Of a DNA stretch of 38,374 bases, positions 34,492 to 38,374 are shown one piece after another. The notes under the pieces were generated by a model that did not search any database, was not told the origin of the DNA, and was given only the letters and a program-made list of their open reading frames with translations. This DNA comes from Paludibacteraceae bacterium. Its GTDB lineage: Bacteria > Bacteroidota > Bacteroidia > Bacteroidales > Paludibacteraceae. Each line of letters begins with the position of its first letter. Within the stretch, counting starts at the first letter, position 1. The stretch is taken from positions 1 to 38,374 of the forward strand of contig JAFNUD010000031.1 in assembly GCA_017384225.1 (NCBI GenBank). Direction: 5' to 3'. The translations under genes were made by a program, and so were the position numbers.

Positions 34492-34562
34492 GGTTCCAAT
34501 CAGGTTCCAATCAGATTCCAATGAGATACCAATGAAGATAGGTGGCGATTAGGTGGCGATAA
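34492..34562 (+). repeat. 11-bp tandem repeat array in two families
   Basis: GGTTCCAATCA occurs twice (34492-34513), then GATTCCAATGA (34514-34524) and GATACCAATGA (34525-34535), a 5-bp spacer, then GGTGGCGATTA (34541-34551) and GGTGGCGATAA (34552-34562). The 11-bp period is close to one DNA turn, so any bound protein would sit on one face of the helix. Confidence 0.85.
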
Positions 34563-34650
34563 AGGGGTGTGAATTAAGAATTAAGAAAATTATGAATTAT
34601 GAACGAACGAGATAGATATCTATCTTTTTATGAAAATAATTATTGCTTTG

Positions 34651-34682
34651 CTTGCATATGTGCAAAATTTTCACTACTTTTG
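34651..34682 (+). promoter_or_regulatory. rnf operon promoter
   Basis: A weak -33 CTTG (34651-34654), 20 bp, and TACTTTTG at 34675-34682. Transcription would start near 34689, with a 45-nt A-rich leader to ATG 34734. Confidence 0.75.
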
Positions 34683-34733
34683 CAGGCTAATTTGGATAAA
34701 AGTGTAAAATAACAAACTAAAAACATAAAAATC

Positions 34734-35708
34734 ATGAATTTAATTGTAATCTCTTTGCTTGTTTTGGGCGTGACGGGATTAGTAGCAGCGGTGCTACTCT
34801 ACCTGGTTGCCCAAAAGTTCAAGGTAGAAGAAGATCCACGCATCGATGAGGTGCAAGAGGCATTGCCTGGCGCTAACTGCGGTGGTTGCGGTTTTGCTGG
34901 CTGTCGTGCGTTTGCCGAAGGCTGCGTCAAAGCAGACTCACTTGATGGACTTCTCTGCCCTGTAGGCGGTGCACCTACGATGAAGAAAGTAGGTGAGATT
35001 CTGGGAATGGCGGTCGGAAACATCGACCCCAAAGTAGCAGTAGTTCGCTGCAACGGTACGTGTGAAGCACGACCAAAAACAAGCATTTATGACGGTGCTA
35101 AGAGTTGCCAAATCCTGCATAACTGCTATGTGGGTGAGTCGGCTTGTCCGTTTGGCTGTTTGGGTTGTGGCGACTGTGTAGCAGCCTGCGAGTTTGACGC
35201 TATCCACATGAACCCTGAGACAGGTTTGCCAGAGGTGGATGACGAGAAGTGTACCAGCTGCGGCAAGTGCGTTAGTGCATGTCCACGCAACATCATTGAG
35301 CTACGCAAGAAAGGTCCTAAGAGCCGTCGCATGGTAGTGATGTGCGTGAACAAAGACAAAGGTGCTGTAGCACGTAAGGCATGTACGAATGCTTGTATCG
35401 GTTGTAGCAAGTGCCAAAAAGTGTGCGAGTTTGATGCAATCACCATCGAGAACAACTTGGCATACATCGACTACAACAAGTGCCGTCTGTGCCGTAAGTG
35501 CGAGGACGCATGCCCAACAGGTGCCATCCACGCAGTGAACTTCCCACCACGAAAGGCGAAGCCAGAGGCGCCAGCAGTTCAGAAGGTTCAGGCAGCACCA
35601 AAGGTGCCTGTTCAGGAGGGTTCTGGAGTTCAAGAGAATGCTGAGGTTAAAGGTGAAAGGTTAGAGGTTAAAGGCGTAGAAACTAAACAAGAGGAGGCAA
35701 AGGCATGA
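34734..35708 (+). CDS. rnfB: RNF complex subunit B (ferredoxin-type)
   Basis: This is a 324-residue protein. An N-terminal membrane helix (residues 3-25) is followed by the four-cysteine domain ANCGGCGFAGCRAFAEGC (about 48-65), then four ferredoxin CxxCxxCxxxC motifs (CLGCGDCVAAC, CTSCGKCVSAC, CIGCSKCQKVC, CRLCRKCEDAC), so several [4Fe-4S] clusters. RnfB takes electrons from reduced ferredoxin and passes them into the membrane complex that reduces NAD+ while pumping Na+ or H+. The last 43 residues (from about 282) are a low-complexity Val-Gln-Glu-rich tail that includes SGVQE, coded by the same type of repeat found in ispG and a flippase. Its TGA overlaps the rnfC ATG. Confidence 0.96.
   Translation: MNLIVISLLVLGVTGLVAAVLLYLVAQKFKVEEDPRIDEVQEALPGANCGGCGFAGCRAFAEGCVKADSLDGLLCPVGGAPTMKKVGEILGMAVGNIDPKVAVVRCNGTCEARPKTSIYDGAKSCQILHNCYVGESACPFGCLGCGDCVAACEFDAIHMNPETGLPEVDDEKCTSCGKCVSACPRNIIELRKKGPKSRRMVVMCVNKDKGAVARKACTNACIGCSKCQKVCEFDAITIENNLAYIDYNKCRLCRKCEDACPTGAIHAVNFPPRKAKPEAPAVQKVQAAPKVPVQEGSGVQENAEVKGERLEVKGVETKQEEAKA
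35577..35690 (+). repeat. GVQE-type repeat forming the rnfB C-terminal tail
   Basis: It contains GTTCAGAAGGTTCAGG, then GTTCAGGAGGGTTCTGGAG and TTCAAGAG, followed by GGTTAAAGG-type motifs (GGTTAGAGGTTAAAGG). Related to the ispG and flippase inserts and to the GAGGTTAAAGG at the truA-flippase junction (9003-9030). It codes for VQ/KV/EG-rich residues in the same phase (GVQE). Confidence 0.55.
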
Positions 35709-37048
35709 AAAGTACATTTAGAATAGGTGGAGTACATCCACATGATAATAAGCAATATTCTGTTCATCAACCGATTACCGAGTGCCCATTGCCAGCAAAG
35801 GCAATCATTCCATTGGTGCAACATATTGGTGCGCCAGCGCAAGCCGTAGTGGAGAAAGGACAGAAAGTGAAAGTAGGCGAACTCATCGCAAAAGCAGGTG
35901 GCTTCGTGAGTGCTAACATCCACGCACCTTTCAGCGGTACCATCACCAAGATTGATACCACCATCGACGCATGGGGCATGAAAATGCCAGCCATCTTCAT
36001 GGATGTGGAAGGCGACGAGTGGCTCGAGACTATCGACCGCAGCACTGACATCGTTCGCAAATTAGACTACGAACCAAAAGCCATCATTGACAAGGTGCAA
36101 GAGGCCGGTATCGTAGGTTTGGGTGGCGCATGTTTCCCAACCCATGTGAAACTCATGCCTCCTCCAGGCAAAACCGCTGAGGTGCTGATCGTGAATGGTG
36201 TAGAGTGCGAGCCATATTTGACTTGCGACCACCAACTCATGCTGGAGAAGGGCGAGGAGATCATCATCGGTATTCAACTGCTCATGCGTGCGCTCAATAT
36301 CCAAAAAGCCATCATCGGTATCGAGGCGAACAAGCCAGATGCTATCCAACACATGACTGCACTCGCAAGCAAGGTGCTCGGCATTGAGGTGAAGGCATTG
36401 AAGCTGAAATACCCACAAGGTGGTGAGAAACAGCTTATCGACGCATGTATCCGTCGCCAAGTGCCAAGTGGTGCACTGCCAATCGAGGTAGGCGCTGTGG
36501 TGGATAACGTAGCTACCATTTATGCTGTATATGAGGCGGTACAAAAGAACAAACCACTCATTTCTCGCGTGATGACCGTCACAGGTAAGAGTCTTGCTAA
36601 GCCAGGCAACTACGATGTGCGTTTCGGTACACCATTGACCGAGGTGGTAGCGCTTGCAGGCGGCGTGCCTGAGGATACAGGTAAAGTCATTGGCGGTGGC
36701 CCTATGATGGGTCGCGCGATGAGCAATATCGATATGCCAAGCAACAAACGCGTGAGCGGTCTGCTGTTCTTGCCAGAGGCAGAGAGTATGCGCGAGGAGA
36801 TTACCAACTGCGTTCGCTGCGGTAAGTGCGTAGGTGCTTGTCCAATGGGCCTCGAACCATGGCTCCTCAGCAAACAAGCATGGCACAGCATGTGGGACGA
36901 GATGGAGGATCACAACATCATGGACTGCATCGAGTGCGGTTGCTGCCAATTCACCTGCCCAAGTCATTTGCCATTGCTCGACTATGTACGCATGGGTAAA
37001 GCGAAAGTGGGAGGACTTATTCGCGCTCGTCAAGCGGCGAATAAGTAG
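35705..37048 (+). CDS. rnfC: RNF complex subunit C (NADH/FMN-binding)
   Basis: This is a 447-residue protein starting in the ATGA overlap with rnfB. An N-terminal biotinyl-like part (GGVHPHDNKQYS, KVKVGELIAKAGGFVSANIH) is followed by the NAD(H)/FMN region (GGACFPTHVKL near residue 140, VNGVECEPYLTCD) and two cluster motifs, CVRCGKCVGACP (about 367-378) and CIECGCCQFTCP (about 406-417). It lacks the long Ala/Lys-rich C-terminal extension of the gammaproteobacterial RnfC, as in other Bacteroidetes. It forms the NAD+-reducing site of the complex. Confidence 0.97.
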   Translation: MKSTFRIGGVHPHDNKQYSVHQPITECPLPAKAIIPLVQHIGAPAQAVVEKGQKVKVGELIAKAGGFVSANIHAPFSGTITKIDTTIDAWGMKMPAIFMDVEGDEWLETIDRSTDIVRKLDYEPKAIIDKVQEAGIVGLGGACFPTHVKLMPPPGKTAEVLIVNGVECEPYLTCDHQLMLEKGEEIIIGIQLLMRALNIQKAIIGIEANKPDAIQHMTALASKVLGIEVKALKLKYPQGGEKQLIDACIRRQVPSGALPIEVGAVVDNVATIYAVYEAVQKNKPLISRVMTVTGKSLAKPGNYDVRFGTPLTEVVALAGGVPEDTGKVIGGGPMMGRAMSNIDMPSNKRVSGLLFLPEAESMREEITNCVRCGKCVGACPMGLEPWLLSKQAWHSMWDEMEDHNIMDCIECGCCQFTCPSHLPLLDYVRMGKAKVGGLIRARQAANK

Positions 37049-37076
37049 TTTAGAGTTTAAAGTTTAGAGTTTAAAG
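37049..37076 (+). repeat. 14-bp tandem repeat between rnfC and rnfD
   Basis: TTTAGAGTTTAAAG is present twice, perfectly, directly after the rnfC TAG (37046-37048). It resembles the GGTTAGAGGTTAAAGG motif at the rnfB tail. Confidence 0.9.
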
Positions 37077-37086
37077 GCTAGAAAAT

Positions 37087-38082
37087 ATGAAACCATTTAT
37101 AGTATCTCCCGCACCACACTTCCATAGCGGTGATAGCGTGCGGAAAAATATGCTGTTGGTGATTATCGCCCTGTTGCCAGCTTACGCAGTCAGCGTATGG
37201 CAATTTGGTTGGGGTGCCCTTATCACCACCGCCATCAGCGTGGCAGCATGCGTGCTGTTCGAGTGGCTGATTGCTAAATATCTATTGAAACAAAAATCTA
37301 CTATCGGCGACCTCTCTGCTGTATTGACAGGTCTGTTGTTGGCATTCAACTTGCCAAGCAACTTGCCTTGGTGGATTGTTATTATCGGTGCCTTGGTGGC
37401 TATCGGCGTAGCGAAAATGAGCTTCGGCGGCTTGGGACAAAACATCTTTAACCCTGCTCTTGTGGGTCGTGTGTTCCTGCTCATCTCTTTCCCTGCACAG
37501 ATGACCACTTGGCCAGTGCCACAAGGTTTTGCTACCTCTTATGTGGATGCTACTACTGGTGCTACTCCTTTGGCAGCCATGAAAGTGGCTCTTACTGGCA
37601 GCGATAGCATGATGAGCGCTGTGCCAGAGATGTGGGATATCCTTATCGGTAAGATGGGTGGTAGTCTTGGCGAGGTAAGCGCATTGCTCTTGCTCGCAGG
37701 CGGTATATTCCTCATTGCTACTCGCGTTATCACATGGCATATCCCTGTGAGCATCATGGCTACTGTGGCATTGTTTGCTGCGGTGACTGGTTGGGCAGGT
37801 CTATTGCCTGAGAGCGTTTGCACAGGCGAGTATGTGATGCTCAGCCTCTGCACTGGTGGTATGATGCTGGGTGCATGGTTCATGGCTACAGACTATGTGA
37901 CCTCACCTATGAGCAACTGCGGTAAACTGATCTTCGGTGTGGGTATTGGTGTGATTGTGATGGTGATTCGTACTTGGGGTGCTTACCCAGAAGGAATGTC
38001 ATTCGCTATCCTTATCATGAATGCCTGCGCACCATTGTTGAACCTCATTCGTCCAAAACGCTTTGGCGAGAAAAAGAAATAA
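37087..38082 (+). CDS. rnfD: RNF complex subunit D (membrane, FMN-carrying)
   Basis: This is a 331-residue membrane protein with about 8-10 helices. The start MKPFIVSPAPHFHSGDSVRKNM is typical. The block GGLGQNIFNPALVGRVFLLISFP is diagnostic, and the flavinylation motif is TTGATPLA (about residues 157-164), whose Thr in GAT carries covalently bound FMN in family members. YVTSPMSNCGKLIFGVGIG and the C-terminal IRPKRFGEKKK complete it. It starts 38 bp after rnfC, separated by the 14-bp tandem repeat. Confidence 0.97.
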   Translation: MKPFIVSPAPHFHSGDSVRKNMLLVIIALLPAYAVSVWQFGWGALITTAISVAACVLFEWLIAKYLLKQKSTIGDLSAVLTGLLLAFNLPSNLPWWIVIIGALVAIGVAKMSFGGLGQNIFNPALVGRVFLLISFPAQMTTWPVPQGFATSYVDATTGATPLAAMKVALTGSDSMMSAVPEMWDILIGKMGGSLGEVSALLLLAGGIFLIATRVITWHIPVSIMATVALFAAVTGWAGLLPESVCTGEYVMLSLCTGGMMLGAWFMATDYVTSPMSNCGKLIFGVGIGVIVMVIRTWGAYPEGMSFAILIMNACAPLLNLIRPKRFGEKKK

Positions 38083-38086
38083 TTAG

Positions 38087-38215
38087 ATCGGGCAAAAGCC
38101 CTGTAGATCGGCGCAAAGCGCCTGTAGATGGTAGATCGTCCTTCGGACTGTAGAAAATAGTACTACAGCGAGTTAAACGAGCGATCTACAGTGAGCAAAG
38201 CGAACGATCTATAGT
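38087..38215 (+). repeat. Hairpin array between rnfD and rnfG
   Basis: Three small hairpins in a row, each preceded by AGATCG or a close variant: GGGC-AAAA-GCCC (38090-38101), GGCGC-AAA-GCGCC (38110-38122) and GTCC-TTC-GGAC (38138-38148). The right half carries the inverted form CGATCTACAG/CGATCTATAG twice (near 38181-38214), so CTGTAGATCG on the left can also pair with it over a distance. There is no poly-T tract, so it is not a simple terminator. Confidence 0.75.
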
Positions 38216-38239
38216 GAAACGAACTAAAACAATAGTATT

Positions 38240-38374
38240 ATGGCAAAATTACAAAGTTCATTTAAGAATATGTTGCTATCGCTGACGCTCATCGCGTTGG
38301 TGGCTGCGGCTGCTTTGGCTGGCGTATATATGCTGACCAAAGACCCTATCGCTGCGGCAATGACTGAGAAGCAA
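38240..38374 (+). CDS. rnfG: RNF complex subunit G, 5' part only
   Basis: The first 45 codons are visible and the frame is open to the window end. MAKLQSSFKNMLLSLTLIALVAAAALAGVYMLTKDPIAAA gives one membrane helix (about residues 11-33), as in RnfG, whose periplasmic domain carries covalently bound FMN. Position after rnfD in the known order B-C-D-G-E-A supports the call. rnfE and rnfA should follow outside the window. Confidence 0.88.
   Translation, partial: MAKLQSSFKNMLLSLTLIALVAAAALAGVYMLTKDPIAAAMTEKQ

Larger units (their letters stand above)
34418..34733 (+). other. Spacer before rnfB: tandem repeats and promoter
   Basis: There is no gene in this 316-bp stretch. It contains the 11-bp tandem array (34492-34562), the palindrome-like GATAGATATCTATC at about 34610-34624, and the rnf promoter (34651-34682). 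Confidence 0.6.

Noticed and set aside
34492-34562. CRISPR array
   Set aside because: Units are 11 bp, directly adjacent and without unique spacers; no cas genes occur in the window.

Overview
The window looks like a chromosomal segment of a gut-type Bacteroidales bacterium. The evidence is: promoters of the Bacteroidetes kind (TTTG, 20 bp, TAnnTTTG) before most transcription units, almost no Shine-Dalgarno sequences, a giant secreted InlB-repeat protein ending in a type IX secretion (T9SS) sorting domain, an RNF operon in the order B-C-D-G, and tRNA genes without encoded CCA. I cannot name the species.

Layout. (1) 1-6270, plus strand, accessory and visibly AT-rich: the 3' part of a KilA-N gene, a strong terminator, a probable structured RNA of about 340 nt (876-1216), then eight small unrecognised or weakly recognised genes, mostly lipoproteins, secreted proteins and membrane proteins, including one DUF805 protein. 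(2) 6271-6987: about 700 bp of degraded sequence with a gene remnant and a terminator. (3) 6988-14581, minus strand: one tightly packed eight-gene unit from a single visible promoter at 14616-14647: flippase, riboflavin synthase (ribE), two FKBP prolyl isomerases, a second flippase, truA, engB and a universal-stress protein. (4) 14681-17980, plus: tRNA-Ser(GCU), mltG, uvrB. (5) 18032-22840, minus: an AddB-like nuclease and a CPA2 cation/proton antiporter from one promoter, plus tRNA-Lys(UUU). (6) 23003-26249, plus: ispG, a GldA-like ABC ATPase and ruvB. (7) 26332-33731, minus: a giant InlB-repeat/propeller T9SS protein cut by one in-frame TAA at 30867-30869, followed by a 49-residue SPGG-type peptide gene. 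(8) 34055-38374, plus: a small basic protein, then rnfB, rnfC, rnfD and the start of rnfG (ferredoxin:NAD+ oxidoreductase, ion-pumping).

The most interesting signals are not single genes. First, related short repeats built on GAGTTCAGGAG lie in frame inside a flippase and ispG and in the tail of rnfB, always read as Val-Gln-Glu (GVQE). Other short repeats sit in frame in the ABC ATPase and the antiporter, so low-complexity elements seem to have spread into conserved genes without breaking them. Second, the two tRNA genes and the putative RNA at 876-1216 share an extended upstream element (TTTGGTCATRTCA plus an A tract) absent from the protein-gene promoters here, which argues that the 876-1216 product is a stable RNA. 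Third, the rnf operon carries unusual repeats before rnfB, between rnfC and rnfD, and between rnfD and rnfG.
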